41,235 nt of DNA from a virus. Below, piece by piece: positions 22,289 through 31,891 of this stretch. Numbering within the stretch: position 1 is the stretch's first letter; each line of letters begins with the position of its first letter. Location of the stretch: positions 1-41,235 of the IMG/VR virus record IMGVR_UViG_3300049448_000045; one strand, given 5' to 3'. Below the pieces are notes generated by a model, which was given only the letters and a program-made list of their open reading frames with translations, was not told the DNA's origin and made no database searches. A program made the translations under genes and the position numbers.

Positions 22289-23632
22289 ATGCCCGGATGG
22301 GATGGCAGCGGTGGCTTCACCAGAGTCTACAGTTGGGTCGCGGATGCGCTCGCTGGCATCAATATCACTGCGTCCCGCATGGACGCGGATACCGACAACA
22401 TCACGAATAACGGCTTCAATAACTGCCTGACCCGTGACGGGCAGGGCTCTGCCACAAACGATCTGCCGATGAACAACTTCCGGCATACGGGTGTGGGAGA
22501 TGCGAGCGAAGCCGATGAATATACGCCTGTAGGTCAGCTTCAGTCCAATGTTTTCCTGTTTGCGATTGCGGCTGGAACGGGCGATGCGATCACGGCTTCT
22601 TACTCGCCTGCCATTGATACGCTCACGGACGGTATGCAGCTTTCCTTCCGTGTTCTGGCAGCAAACACCGCAACCGATCCGACATTCAAGCCCAACACGG
22701 CCACGACGCACCAGATCAAGAAGCTGGGCGGTCAAAGTCTGGCCGTTGGCGATCTTGTCGCAAACATGGAAGCCCTTGTCCGCTTCGATGAGGCAGAGGG
22801 AAAGTGGGAGCTTCTAAACCCCGTTACGACCACGGGGCAGTCTCAGTTGCCTTGGGCGGTTGCTGGCGGGTCAGCCGATGCGATTACCGCAACGTATTCG
22901 CCAGCAAATCCCGCCCTCACAGATGGATTGCTTCTCAGCTTTCGTGCCTCTGCGGCCAATGCCACGACCACGCCAACATTCGAACCCGATGGCCTAACCG
23001 CACATACGATCACCAAGAACGGCGGCGTTGCACTCGTAGTAGGCGATATTCCCGGCAACAGAGCGGAAGAACTTGTCCGCTACAATCTAAGCCAGACGCG
23101 GTGGGAATTGCTCAATCCGGCGAATCCGGTTGTGCAGCCTGTCATTCTTCTGTCCGGAAGTGTCTCGACGGGAACGGTTTCCGCGCTTCAAATCGACTTC
23201 TCGACCTTCACTGCGTACAAGCGGTTCGAACTCAGCATCGACAATCTGGTCATGTCGTCATCTGCGCTTGGCGTGGTGGTTCAATACTCCGTCAACGGCG
23301 GAAGCAGCTATATCACATCGAATACTTACTCGATTTCGTCTCAGCTTTTCGATGGAGTTTCGACGTATTCCGAGAGTGCAGCGGTAGGTGTTATCAATAT
23401 TCTGAATACGGGCCTCTCGGCTGCGAATACGAGCTTCGTCATCAACCTGACCGGCATCAATCAGGCGCTTAACACGCTGCTTATTGCCGATGCTGTTTAC
23501 TACAACGGTACTGTTACGAGGCGGCAGAGTTCGGTGGGGGTTAACTCCACGAACACCATCAACGGCATCAAGGTTTTCCTAACGGGAGGCACTGTCACGT
23601 CCGGCAGGTATCGTCTTGTGGGCTATGTCTGA
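22289..23632 (+). CDS. Tail fibre protein with a tandem repeat module
   Basis: A 447-residue protein. Residues about 8-40 ('GGFTRVYSWVADALAGINIT' then 'SRMDADTDNI') match the N-terminal segment by which many podovirus tail fibres attach to the virion. Two copies of an about 87-residue module follow (about 94-179 and 191-278), each with 'DAITxxYSPA', 'LTDGxxLSFR', 'PTFxP' and ending in 'WELLNP'. The C-terminal 165 residues are beta-rich and probably receptor-facing or trimerising. The stop overlaps the next gene by one base, and the fibre/spike genes follow in series. Confidence 0.75.
   Translation: MPGWDGSGGFTRVYSWVADALAGINITASRMDADTDNITNNGFNNCLTRDGQGSATNDLPMNNFRHTGVGDASEADEYTPVGQLQSNVFLFAIAAGTGDAITASYSPAIDTLTDGMQLSFRVLAANTATDPTFKPNTATTHQIKKLGGQSLAVGDLVANMEALVRFDEAEGKWELLNPVTTTGQSQLPWAVAGGSADAITATYSPANPALTDGLLLSFRASAANATTTPTFEPDGLTAHTITKNGGVALVVGDIPGNRAEELVRYNLSQTRWELLNPANPVVQPVILLSGSVSTGTVSALQIDFSTFTAYKRFELSIDNLVMSSSALGVVVQYSVNGGSSYITSNTYSISSQLFDGVSTYSESAAVGVINILNTGLSAANTSFVINLTGINQALNTLLIADAVYYNGTVTRRQSSVGVNSTNTINGIKVFLTGGTVTSGRYRLVGYV
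22568..23122 (+). repeat. Tandem duplication of a fibre module
   Basis: Residues about 94-179 and 191-278 of the tail fibre share GDAITASYSPA/ADAITATYSPA, LTDGMQLSFR/LTDGLLLSFR and KWELLNP/RWELLNP at the same offsets. This is an ancient in-frame duplication; nucleotide identity between copies is partial by eye. Confidence 0.65.
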
Positions 23633-24273
23633 TGGCGCTGAATATCGAGCAATGGATGTCTCAGGGTTTGCCTGCCGCTCTCTCCGTAGAGATGCAGAAG
23701 AACCTTGGCGGCACATTGCGCACCGATATGTCTGGTGGAAATCATCTCGTCACCGTTCCGGACGAAGATCAGAACTTGCGCCATGTTCTGACGGGGGCTT
23801 TGTCCGTAGCCAGAACGTACACATTCCCTGCCGTTAGTGGCTTCTATTTTGTCGATAATCAGACCACGGGCGGCAAGGCTACAACGCTTGCGGTCACGGG
23901 CGGTTCAACGACAGTCCAGATTTACAGCGGTCAGCAGATCATCATCTTCGTGGACGGCGTTCTTGCCACGCTTGAGCCCTTCAGTGCTACGAGCGTCACC
24001 GTCAATATCGTCCATGCGGATTCGACCTACACCGTCCCTGCGAACGTGAATTTCATCACGGCGGATACGTCTGCCGGATCAATCAATGTAATTCTGCCCG
24101 CAGCCATTTCCTATCCGAGCCGAAGCATCGGGATTGTGAAAACAGCGGATGCAAACGCGGTCGTGATTACGAGCGCAGGGGGCCAGATCGGCGGGACAAA
24201 TACTTACACGCTTAATGCGAAGGGGGAATCCATTGATGTCAATTCGAATGCGTCAGACTGGTGGATTTTCTAG
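23632..24273 (+). CDS. Tail fibre-associated beta protein (213 aa)
   Basis: Starts MALNIEQWMSQGLPAALSVE, overlapping the fibre stop by one base (TGATG-type). After a short helical head it is all beta: 'TLAVTGGSTTVQIYSGQQII', 'DSTYTVPANVNFITADTSAG', 'GQIGGTNTYTLNAKGES', ending in SDWWIF. This layout fits a fibre tip or small distal fibre subunit. No cysteine, no signal peptide, unlike the three genes that follow. A 12-codon ORF at 24280-24318 bridges to the next gene but is not convincing. Confidence 0.6.
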   Translation: MALNIEQWMSQGLPAALSVEMQKNLGGTLRTDMSGGNHLVTVPDEDQNLRHVLTGALSVARTYTFPAVSGFYFVDNQTTGGKATTLAVTGGSTTVQIYSGQQIIIFVDGVLATLEPFSATSVTVNIVHADSTYTVPANVNFITADTSAGSINVILPAAISYPSRSIGIVKTADANAVVITSAGGQIGGTNTYTLNAKGESIDVNSNASDWWIF

Positions 24274-24315
24274 GAAAAGCATGGTAACCACGAACTACAC
24301 TGCGAAGGGTGTGAA

Positions 24316-24948
24316 ATGAGAAAATATCTCTCCTATGCGAGCTTTTTAGCTCTCATACTGGCTGTGAGTCCGGTTTATGCGGCGGGGTATGTCTCCATCG
24401 CGGACCCGACCAATCCTAGCTATGTGGCGGGCGTCGATAGCTCTGGAAACCTGAAAACCACGGGCTCTGTAGGAACGGTTACGACCGTCACCACGATCAC
24501 CAATCCCGTTGGAGTGAAGGGGGCGGACGGCTCTACGATTTCCAGTACGGCAAACCCATTTCCAACAGAACCCGCAAGCGCCGACCCATGCCAGACAACG
24601 GCGGGAACGCCTACGCCGATCAGCATTACAACCGCGACGACAACGAGAATTGTAGCGCCGACTTCTGCGAAGAAAACATACATCTGCTATCTGTTTGTGA
24701 CTTCCGCAGCAGCAGACAATGTTGGAATCGTAGAGGGAACGGGTGGGACGTGCGGCTCTGGCACAGCGGGCGTTATAGGCGGCACCACGGCAGCAAATGG
24801 CCCGAACTTTCCGGCTAACGGCGGCATGTCGCTTGGCGGCGGCGGATTCTTTATCGCCGCTACAGCAGGGACAAATGTCGATCTGTGTTTGATTACGTCA
24901 GCGGCAACGCCGCTCGCCGGAGTGATTAAGTGGGTTCAAGCCCCATGA
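24316..24948 (+). CDS. Predicted secreted beta protein with signal peptide
   Basis: Residues 1-23 (MRKYLSYASFLALILAVSPV then YAA) have a basic n-region, a hydrophobic core and a VYA cleavage site: a classical Sec signal peptide. The 210-residue precursor then has low-complexity Thr/Val repeats ('SVGTVTTVTTITNPVG') and a Gly/Thr-rich beta domain with four or more cysteines ('DPCQTT', 'YICYLF', 'GGTCGSG', 'VDLCLI'). Similar small domains occur in tail-adjacent phage proteins. The leader would send it to the periplasm, unusual for a tail gene. The stop overlaps the next ATG. Confidence 0.65.
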   Translation: MRKYLSYASFLALILAVSPVYAAGYVSIADPTNPSYVAGVDSSGNLKTTGSVGTVTTVTTITNPVGVKGADGSTISSTANPFPTEPASADPCQTTAGTPTPISITTATTTRIVAPTSAKKTYICYLFVTSAAADNVGIVEGTGGTCGSGTAGVIGGTTAANGPNFPANGGMSLGGGGFFIAATAGTNVDLCLITSAATPLAGVIKWVQAP

Positions 24949-26318
24949 TGAAACGGCTTCTTGGTCTTGCTACTGCTTTTCTGCTTGTAGTTTCACCCGC
25001 TTGGGCGGGGATAATCTACGCGGATAATGCTGGCAACGCAGCCTATAGTGGCTCTACAGACACGGCATCTCCAACAATCAGCGGCAGCACTGCCACGGTT
25101 TCCGGCGCGACGGTTATTCTCGATGCCGGGACTGTTCTGACGGCGCTTAATTGCGTGGATGGCTCTGCCACGCAGTCCGCGATCTTCCTCACAAGCGCCT
25201 CAAACTCAAATCAAAAAATCTTCTGGTGTACGTCAAGCTCTGGCTCTGGCGGGGCAACGCCGACTCTCGGCTTATCCGTCACACCGACATGCGCGGCAAA
25301 TGCCTGCGGTGCGTGGAATGTAGGCGGAAGGCATCTTGCCGTGATGGCAGATGCGGCGCTTGAAGCAACTATCCGGTCAGGGGATATTCTACAATACAAT
25401 AATGATGTCGCGACGGCCAATGCCGTTGGCTTCACATGCCGCACGGCGAACGCTACGGGCGTGCCTGCGATCATTCGTGGCAAGGCGGGGGTTTATCCCA
25501 AACTGGAAGCCACCGGCACAACGAATGTCATTGCGTGTGCGCAGAACAATTACATCTTCCAAGGTCTGACCATCCGAGGAGATGGAGCTTCTGGCGTAGC
25601 CATGGCCCTGACCGGGAACAACATTGAGGTCATAGACAATAAGTTCACCCGCGCTGGCGGAACTTGCATCACGGATGGGCAGACGCTCATTGCAATCCTC
25701 AATGACATCACCGGATGCTTGGGCGATGGAATCAATCTGACATCTTCACAGCATTCTCTCTTTGCGAACTACATCCATGCCGTTGGCGGGGACTGTGCAG
25801 AGGACTCAGCCACGACGCCTAGTCTTGTTGCTGAGTTCAACATCTTCTCGCTCTGCGGAGCGCGCGGCTTGTATCTCTCAGGCTCTCCGGGCTCGCCCGC
25901 TACGCAGCTTGCGCGTATTGTCAACAATACGTTTTATAAGAGTGTGAACTCCGGGTTGGAGATTGTCTCGGCAAACACACCCTTCATCCTGTTCAATAAT
26001 CTCTTCTTGGACAATGCGACGACATCGGGGGCGAATATCCTTGGTGGCGCTGCGCTGACGTATGGCCCTTATGGCTATAACATCATCTTCCAGAGCGGCG
26101 GCAACACCAACGTCACGAATTACACGCTGGCATCGACAGACCTTGCGGTCAATCCGGGGCTGACTAACCCAGCATCAGGTGACTTCACTCTCACGTCTAG
26201 CTCTGCCGCCCGTGGAACCGGAACGCCGGGGACGTTACTGAATAGCAGCACCGGGTATCTCTCGATTGGTGCAATCCAGCCAGCATTGACTGGTGGCGGA
26301 CATATCATAGGCGGATGA
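24945..26318 (+). CDS. Exported parallel beta-helix protein (tail spike-like)
   Basis: ATG 24945 overlaps the preceding stop; the upstream GTG 24930 is less likely. Residues 1-20 (MMKRLLGLATAFLLVVSPAW) plus AG form a signal peptide ending AWA|G. The remainder has about eight right-handed beta-helix coils: 'NNYIFQGLTIRGDGASGVAM', 'NNIEVIDNKFTRAGGTCITD', 'DGINLTSSQHSLFANYIHAV' and 'LARIVNNTFYKSVNSGLEIV', the pectate-lyase/NosD type of repeat. The protein has paired cysteines. No polysaccharide-lyase catalytic residue can be named from sequence alone. It probably binds or cleaves a glycan. Confidence 0.75.
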   Translation: MMKRLLGLATAFLLVVSPAWAGIIYADNAGNAAYSGSTDTASPTISGSTATVSGATVILDAGTVLTALNCVDGSATQSAIFLTSASNSNQKIFWCTSSSGSGGATPTLGLSVTPTCAANACGAWNVGGRHLAVMADAALEATIRSGDILQYNNDVATANAVGFTCRTANATGVPAIIRGKAGVYPKLEATGTTNVIACAQNNYIFQGLTIRGDGASGVAMALTGNNIEVIDNKFTRAGGTCITDGQTLIAILNDITGCLGDGINLTSSQHSLFANYIHAVGGDCAEDSATTPSLVAEFNIFSLCGARGLYLSGSPGSPATQLARIVNNTFYKSVNSGLEIVSANTPFILFNNLFLDNATTSGANILGGAALTYGPYGYNIIFQSGGNTNVTNYTLASTDLAVNPGLTNPASGDFTLTSSSAARGTGTPGTLLNSSTGYLSIGAIQPALTGGGHIIGG

Positions 26319-28813
26319 TGCTCATAAAAAACATCTTCGCTGGTCTTGTTATAGCAGTATTGGCTGCTGTTCCCGGCTTTGCTGCCAATCAACCCGGCGC
26401 TGTTGTCCAGCTTGCCAATGCAGCGGTTCTTGCCTCCAGCGACTACAGCAACACGCCGCAAATCTCTCTAAGCGGTTACTATACCGCGAACGATGGCGGA
26501 GAGGGTATTTTCGTCAAGACAACTTGCACACCCGATGGCGGCGCGTGTCTGGCGGACAATGCAGGCAATCATTATCTCAGAACAAATCTGAATGGGAAAC
26601 TCGCCCAATACGGTATTACCCTTGGTTCGGCCTATGACTGGTCCGTTCATGGTGTATCCGCTACCGACGCAACGCCCATTATCGAAGCGGCACAGACGGC
26701 CAATGCTCTTGCTGGCGTTCCAACAACGCATTGCGGGGCGATGCAGATTTACCTCGCAACCAATCTTGTCCTCGCGGCCAATTCTTCCTTCACATGCGAT
26801 GTAAACCCCGGCATTACGAACGATAGCACGGGATATGTAAGCCTTCCCGGAACGATACGTCTTGCGCATGGCGTGACGATCACGCGGGCGGGAGATTCCT
26901 CTGCGTTCTACGGCGCATATGTCTTGCCCTATTGGTACACGACCGCACTCAGTAGCGCGCAGACCGGCTTTGCTGCGCTCACAAGCATGGTATCCAATGG
27001 GGACACGGGGGTTATCTGCAATCAGCAATCCTGCGGCGATCACGACCTGACAATTCTTGGCTTCGATACGGGCTATGAGTACATCAACGCCCCGAATCTC
27101 GTAACGAACAACATCAACATTGACGCCAATGTTTGTCTCTGGGCCGATACGACGGGCGGCAATTCCAACAATCAGAATATGGTCTGCTTTCCATATCTGA
27201 CGCGCTCTGTTCCGACAACCAAGCGCAAGCAGATTTTCACCCTAGGCAAGATTGAGAACGATGGAGGGCTTTGCAAGGTAACGGTAACGCCATCAAGTAC
27301 CGGATCAGACTTGGCCGATCTGGCGTATGCGAACTACATCTATATCGCCAACCTGACCAACACATCTGCCTCCTGCAATGGTCAGTGGGTCATGTCCAAT
27401 CTGAACACGGGAGCGGGGACATTCGATCTTGTCGGCTCTGCGGCTCTTGGACCTTCCGCTTATTCCCATTGGGCGGCTGGAACCAAGATCGTCTATACGG
27501 CTAGCGATACGAATATCGCGGCTGGCAATGTCATCAACGGCCTTGACGCTCAGGGTATACCGACTGGAACCACAGTCGCGTATGTCTGGAACCTGCCTTA
27601 TCACAGTGCGGGCTATGTTGCCTCTACAGGATCGGCCAATGCCTATGCGCTAGACCAAGGCGCAATTGCTCCCTGCACGCTTGATTCCGGGCAGGATGTC
27701 TATTGGCAACCGAACTTCAGCAATACAGCCGCAGCGACATTCAATCTAACTCTTAATTCCGGAACGGGATGCACGGGCGGAACAACCGGCCCCTATTCCA
27801 TCCTGCGTGCTGACGGAACGGCATTACAGGCAAACGATATTATTTCCGGCGCTCACCTCTACATGAAATATGATGGGACGACGCATTGGCTTCTACAGCA
27901 GCCAAAGGTCGTTCTCAGCGCCAATACGACGCTCGCACAGACCGCTCCAATCAGCGTCACCTATACCAACGCGGTATGCTCAAGCTGCGGTATCAATGCT
28001 CAGGCAGAGTTCACGGTAGCCTCTCGCGTCGATGCGGGCGGAAGCGCAGGCGGCATCGCTGCGGGCGGGACTGGTAATGCTACAGGCGTTCATGTTGGCG
28101 GACCGGCTGCAAAGGGACTTCCTGTCAGCGACAAGGTTGCGGGCTTCACCTGTACGGACTGCTTTGTCTACGACCACACGATGTTTTTCCATGTCGAGAA
28201 CTCGAATGAAACGAAGCTTCAGGACATTCGCACGGATTCCGAAGGCAGCACGGATAATGCAAACCAATATATCCTCGTAGCCGATGGACAGGTAAACAAT
28301 ATCCACTGGAACGGCATCAAGGCTGCGAAGGGTGGAACTGCCCTCCTCATAAACATCAACTACCCGAACAATTCAGATCGTGGCTGCGTGACATGGACGG
28401 GAGCTAGCGTTGCCTCAACGGCGGGAACGTATCCCGTGGTCGATGTAGAGCAAGGCTGTTGGCGTATGTTGAACGGTGTTGCCAACAGCAATGGCGTTAA
28501 CTTCATCGCCAACAATGCGCTTCAGGCACGCTTCGATGTCTACATGCCGAACACGACCATGATCTATGAGGGCGCGGATGCTGAAGCGGCAACGTGTACG
28601 GTGGGCTCTGTTCTCGCTGGTGGGTATGTGTGCCCGACACTGACGGGTCCAGCTACCACATATTCTACGCTTCCGGTCTGCACGTCTGCGATCAAGGGCC
28701 AAAGAGCCTTCATAACCGATGCAGACAATACCGCATTCCTGTTCCCGGTCTTGGGGGGTGGCGCTTTCAATGTTCCTGTTCTGTGTGACGGAACGAATTG
28801 GGTAGTGGGCTGA
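26315..28813 (+). CDS. Large exported spike-type protein
   Basis: An 832-residue protein whose ATG overlaps the preceding stop (ATGA). Residues 1-24 (MMLIKNIFAGLVIAVLAAVP then GFA) form a signal peptide with cleavage GFA|A. The mature part has an N-terminal head-like segment ('GYYTANDGGEGIFVKTTC'), a beta-rich middle and a C-terminal region with many Gly/Thr/Asn repeats. Cysteines come in close pairs ('CTPDGGACLAD', 'CSSCG', 'CTVGSVLAGGYVCPTL'), consistent with disulfides. Gene order makes it a receptor-binding or polysaccharide-degrading spike. The catalytic site is not identified. Confidence 0.65.
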   Translation: MMLIKNIFAGLVIAVLAAVPGFAANQPGAVVQLANAAVLASSDYSNTPQISLSGYYTANDGGEGIFVKTTCTPDGGACLADNAGNHYLRTNLNGKLAQYGITLGSAYDWSVHGVSATDATPIIEAAQTANALAGVPTTHCGAMQIYLATNLVLAANSSFTCDVNPGITNDSTGYVSLPGTIRLAHGVTITRAGDSSAFYGAYVLPYWYTTALSSAQTGFAALTSMVSNGDTGVICNQQSCGDHDLTILGFDTGYEYINAPNLVTNNINIDANVCLWADTTGGNSNNQNMVCFPYLTRSVPTTKRKQIFTLGKIENDGGLCKVTVTPSSTGSDLADLAYANYIYIANLTNTSASCNGQWVMSNLNTGAGTFDLVGSAALGPSAYSHWAAGTKIVYTASDTNIAAGNVINGLDAQGIPTGTTVAYVWNLPYHSAGYVASTGSANAYALDQGAIAPCTLDSGQDVYWQPNFSNTAAATFNLTLNSGTGCTGGTTGPYSILRADGTALQANDIISGAHLYMKYDGTTHWLLQQPKVVLSANTTLAQTAPISVTYTNAVCSSCGINAQAEFTVASRVDAGGSAGGIAAGGTGNATGVHVGGPAAKGLPVSDKVAGFTCTDCFVYDHTMFFHVENSNETKLQDIRTDSEGSTDNANQYILVADGQVNNIHWNGIKAAKGGTALLININYPNNSDRGCVTWTGASVASTAGTYPVVDVEQGCWRMLNGVANSNGVNFIANNALQARFDVYMPNTTMIYEGADAEAATCTVGSVLAGGYVCPTLTGPATTYSTLPVCTSAIKGQRAFITDADNTAFLFPVLGGGAFNVPVLCDGTNWVVG

Positions 28814-31395
28814 TGGCAGCGGGCAATCTCTACAACATCGGACTGTTCTCCAACATCGGTTCTGTGAACATACCGTCTTTCATAGATTATGTTGTGACAG
28901 AGGGATATTCGGTCGCTGGACTAGGGGCTGCGACTTACGCTGTCACGGCGACTACCGGCGCTACGGCATACCGCAAACAATCCTCCGATGGCCGCTGGTG
29001 GCAGATTGATGTCAACCAGCTTTATCCGGCTATGGTAGGGGCACTCGGTGATGGCGTTACGGACGATGCAGCAGCTTATCAGGCGGCACTTAATTACGGG
29101 GCTGGTTCTCCGGGATCGGTTTTCGGCGGCAGACTTATCGGCTCTATCGCTAGTCCTCTTATCATTCCGAATGGCGTTCGCCTTGAAGGTCTTGGAGGGC
29201 AGCAAAGCGCGTCCGGCCTTAAGCTTCTATCGACGTTCCCGCATACAACGATCAATGGCGATCAGACGCTTCCCTATGCTGCGTTCTCATCGACGTTCAC
29301 GCTCAATGTCGCATCTACGGCAGGCTTTCCTCTAGGCTCTGGAGGGATAACCCCTGCCGGTGGCGTTGGCGTTCTTGTCTGCAAAGAGCGGACGATTCTC
29401 TACACCGGAACAACGTCTACGTCTTTCACCGGATGCTGGACAGTTCCTTGCGATATTGGCGTTACGCTTGCCAATGGGTCTGCGATTTCAACGCCTGCTG
29501 TTTGGTTGACCGGACCCGGAGATGGGCAAGTCGGATTCAGCACGCGCATTGATGGGTTCTCCATAGACTGTAACGATGTTGCGGGCAGCGCATGTCTCTG
29601 GACCTCGCATCTTCAGGAAGGCGGCGGATGGTCGGACATGCTATTCAAGGCATTCCGCAACTATGGCTTCCGTGCCGATCAGGCGTATGCGTTTGGTCCT
29701 ACGGCGGCACAATGCAACGATTGGGACGGGAAAGATTACTGGTGTACGACTTCGGATAACGCCGAATCTGAGTGCGTTGACATCCATATCGCTCTTATCT
29801 GGCCTCCGGGCGGGGTTAAAACTCCGCAGCAGGATTATGGCCTTCGCAACGGTAGCCACGTTGTCATGCACAACGGAGGGCCGAACGGGACTGCAATTCG
29901 TATTGATGGGTGTGTCGGCAATTACGGTCCTTTCCACATGGAAAGCAAGAACCGTGGCATTGTCATTGGCGAATATAGCAGATGCAGCGTTGTTCTCTCA
30001 GGCTACACGATTTCAAATTCGTGGAGCAATAGCGGCGGGGCTGGTGTCGATCTAGGAGCAGCTTACGGCAATTCCGCCTTCGTTATGAACGGCATCAAGG
30101 CGGATGCTATCGACGTTGCAAACCGCGTTATTCTGAATGACCAGAATGTCGGGGCTGTTGCTGCTTCGCAAAAACTTACCTCAAGCGCGAACTATGCCGA
30201 TGGCGATACGATTTCGATTGGCAGACTTGGCACAACGGCAAAGGTCTACACGCTTCAAACGACACTGACGAATGTGGATGGCAATATCCATATTGCAGCG
30301 ACCGAGGCGCAGACGCTTACCAACATCGCCAACGCCATCAATGCAAGCGGCGGAACGGCTGGCACTGACTACGCCACGGCAATGACGCCTCATCCCAATG
30401 TGTTCGGTACATCGGACGGGCAGCATATTGTCACCGCCACAGCCCTTATAAAGGGCACTGCAGCCAATGCAGTTACCACGACCGAGACATCAGGAACGGC
30501 ATCGTGGGGCGAGGCTACGCTTGCTGGAGGCGTTGCAGGAAGTCTCTCGCAGACGCTGGAGCAGATTCAGGAATATCGCCTGTTCGCGGACGGGTCCAGC
30601 CAGATCAATGGCGGCGCTCGCTACGGGCTCTATGCAAATAGACCGTCTGCCAATTCCTCTGGAATGTCAGGGGCTCTTTGGGGCTCGACCGATCTTGGCC
30701 GCTTCAATTTGGCAATGAACAATCGGTGGTACGGCATCAATCTTGATCCGGGCATTACTCTCGTCTCGGATTCTCTCGTCACTGGCGCTCTTGATGGCGG
30801 ATCATCTTCAACGCAGGTCTTTACCTTCGCCAAGACAACCACAATAGGCAATCACGTTATCATTGCGATCACGGCAGCGCCGGACAAGGTTGTAACGGGC
30901 ATCGTGGATTCGGCTGGCAACGTCTATCAGGTCGATGTCACCAAATCCGGTCAAGGCCCTGCGGTCAGTATTTGCTCCTCTCATATCACGGTAGGCAATT
31001 CCATCAGCGATACGCTCACGGCTACGCTAAGCGGGACATGCAATTATATCTGCGGTCAGGCAACGCAATGGAGCGGATTAAAGGCTTCAGGTTGGGCCGA
31101 TGTGACGAACACGAACAATGGTTCGACGGGTAGCGGCGCGATCAATCCGACAACGGTAAACACGGTCCCGGACGTTCTCTGGTACGGTGCCGTCGCCTTC
31201 ACGGATAGCTCTTACCGCACGGCTGGGACAGGATTTACCGCCTTGACGGGTGCGCTTAGCGGCGCTGGCAATCGCCGCGTCTCGCCTATCTACAAGATCA
31301 GTTCCGACTTCGATACCGGAGGCATTACATGGGGTGGAGGGTCTAACGGATGGGATGCAGGAGTTGTGAAGTATAAGGCTGCGTCTGCGTCATGA
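28813..31395 (+). CDS. Pectate-lyase-superfamily tail spike
   Basis: ATG 28813 shares a base with the previous stop (TGATG) and is preferred over TTG 28798. The 860-residue product has the classic spike start: 'FIDYVVTEGYSVAGLGAATY', 'DGRWWQIDVNQLYPAMVGAL', then 'GDGVTDDAAAYQAALNYG' (about 82-99), the conserved pectate-lyase_3 N-terminal motif. A beta-helix with cysteines follows, then a C-terminal jelly-roll-like domain ('DSLVTGALDGGSSSTQVF', 'GNHVIIAITAAPDKVVTGIV'). Unlike the three genes before it there is no signal peptide. Likely a receptor-binding depolymerase. Confidence 0.8.
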   Translation: MAAGNLYNIGLFSNIGSVNIPSFIDYVVTEGYSVAGLGAATYAVTATTGATAYRKQSSDGRWWQIDVNQLYPAMVGALGDGVTDDAAAYQAALNYGAGSPGSVFGGRLIGSIASPLIIPNGVRLEGLGGQQSASGLKLLSTFPHTTINGDQTLPYAAFSSTFTLNVASTAGFPLGSGGITPAGGVGVLVCKERTILYTGTTSTSFTGCWTVPCDIGVTLANGSAISTPAVWLTGPGDGQVGFSTRIDGFSIDCNDVAGSACLWTSHLQEGGGWSDMLFKAFRNYGFRADQAYAFGPTAAQCNDWDGKDYWCTTSDNAESECVDIHIALIWPPGGVKTPQQDYGLRNGSHVVMHNGGPNGTAIRIDGCVGNYGPFHMESKNRGIVIGEYSRCSVVLSGYTISNSWSNSGGAGVDLGAAYGNSAFVMNGIKADAIDVANRVILNDQNVGAVAASQKLTSSANYADGDTISIGRLGTTAKVYTLQTTLTNVDGNIHIAATEAQTLTNIANAINASGGTAGTDYATAMTPHPNVFGTSDGQHIVTATALIKGTAANAVTTTETSGTASWGEATLAGGVAGSLSQTLEQIQEYRLFADGSSQINGGARYGLYANRPSANSSGMSGALWGSTDLGRFNLAMNNRWYGINLDPGITLVSDSLVTGALDGGSSSTQVFTFAKTTTIGNHVIIAITAAPDKVVTGIVDSAGNVYQVDVTKSGQGPAVSICSSHITVGNSISDTLTATLSGTCNYICGQATQWSGLKASGWADVTNTNNGSTGSGAINPTTVNTVPDVLWYGAVAFTDSSYRTAGTGFTALTGALSGAGNRRVSPIYKISSDFDTGGITWGGGSNGWDAGVVKYKAASAS

Positions 31396-31404
31396 GGGGA
31401 ATAA

Positions 31405-31812
31405 ATGGCAGCGCAGGCACCTAATGGAAATGGGTACAGCCGGTATGCCTTCTACGTCTCTCTTGTCGCTGCCATGTTCGGCATCATGGGCGGTATCGTG
31501 GCCGTGATATTCTGGGTGGGTGGAATTGCAAATGAGGTAACGCAGAACAGAGATGTAATGGCGGCGCAGGCAGAACAGATAAAGACGCTTCAGTACGATC
31601 TGAGACAGAATGATTTGTTGACTTCAAACCTTCAGAGAGATGAACGTGAAATCGAGTCGCAGTTCTGTGCCAGTGATATTGTGAGGAACCTGATGCACGC
31701 AAACGACCTACGCCAAATCTCTCTCCTCTGGAAGAAACAGTTTCACGATGAGTACCCGATCTCCAATGCCTACTATCCGCAGATTTGCCAGAGGCCGACA
31801 ACATCACAATAG
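31405..31812 (+). CDS. Single-TM protein with coiled coil (135 aa)
   Basis: Residues about 13-40 (YAFYVSLVAAMFGIMGGIVA then VIFWVGG) are a hydrophobic helix with a short cytoplasmic N-terminus, followed by a helical, heptad-like region ('ALQAEQIKTLQ'-type, about 44-85) and two cysteines. The ribosome site 'gaggggaat' precedes ATG 31405. This shape resembles an inner-membrane spanin or other lysis-associated protein, though no Rz signature is recognised. It is the first of several small membrane-protein genes leading to the endolysin. Confidence 0.55.
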   Translation: MAAQAPNGNGYSRYAFYVSLVAAMFGIMGGIVAVIFWVGGIANEVTQNRDVMAAQAEQIKTLQYDLRQNDLLTSNLQRDEREIESQFCASDIVRNLMHANDLRQISLLWKKQFHDEYPISNAYYPQICQRPTTSQ

Positions 31813-31862
31813 AGTTCACCTAACAGTTGTGCTAGAAACTGAATAGAGAAAGCGCCCGATTG

Positions 31863-31891
31863 GGCCCGTAACACAAAGGCTTAATCAGGGA
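31863..31891 (+). repeat. Copy 1 of a non-coding repeat motif
   Basis: GGCCCG (31863-31868) and AAAGGCTTAATCAGGGA (31875-31891) recur at 40062-40067 and 40072-40087 with one base deleted (AAAGGCTAATCAGGGA). Here the motif ends on the start codon of the next gene and includes an AAAGG ribosome-site candidate. A small GCCC-gatt-GGGC stem (31854-31865) overlaps it. Confidence 0.45.

Noticed and set aside
24280-24318. 12-codon ORF (MVTTNYTAKGVK) overlapping the start of the signal-peptide gene
   Set aside because: It is too short and has no ribosome site of its own; probably a spacer that contains the ribosome site of the next gene.
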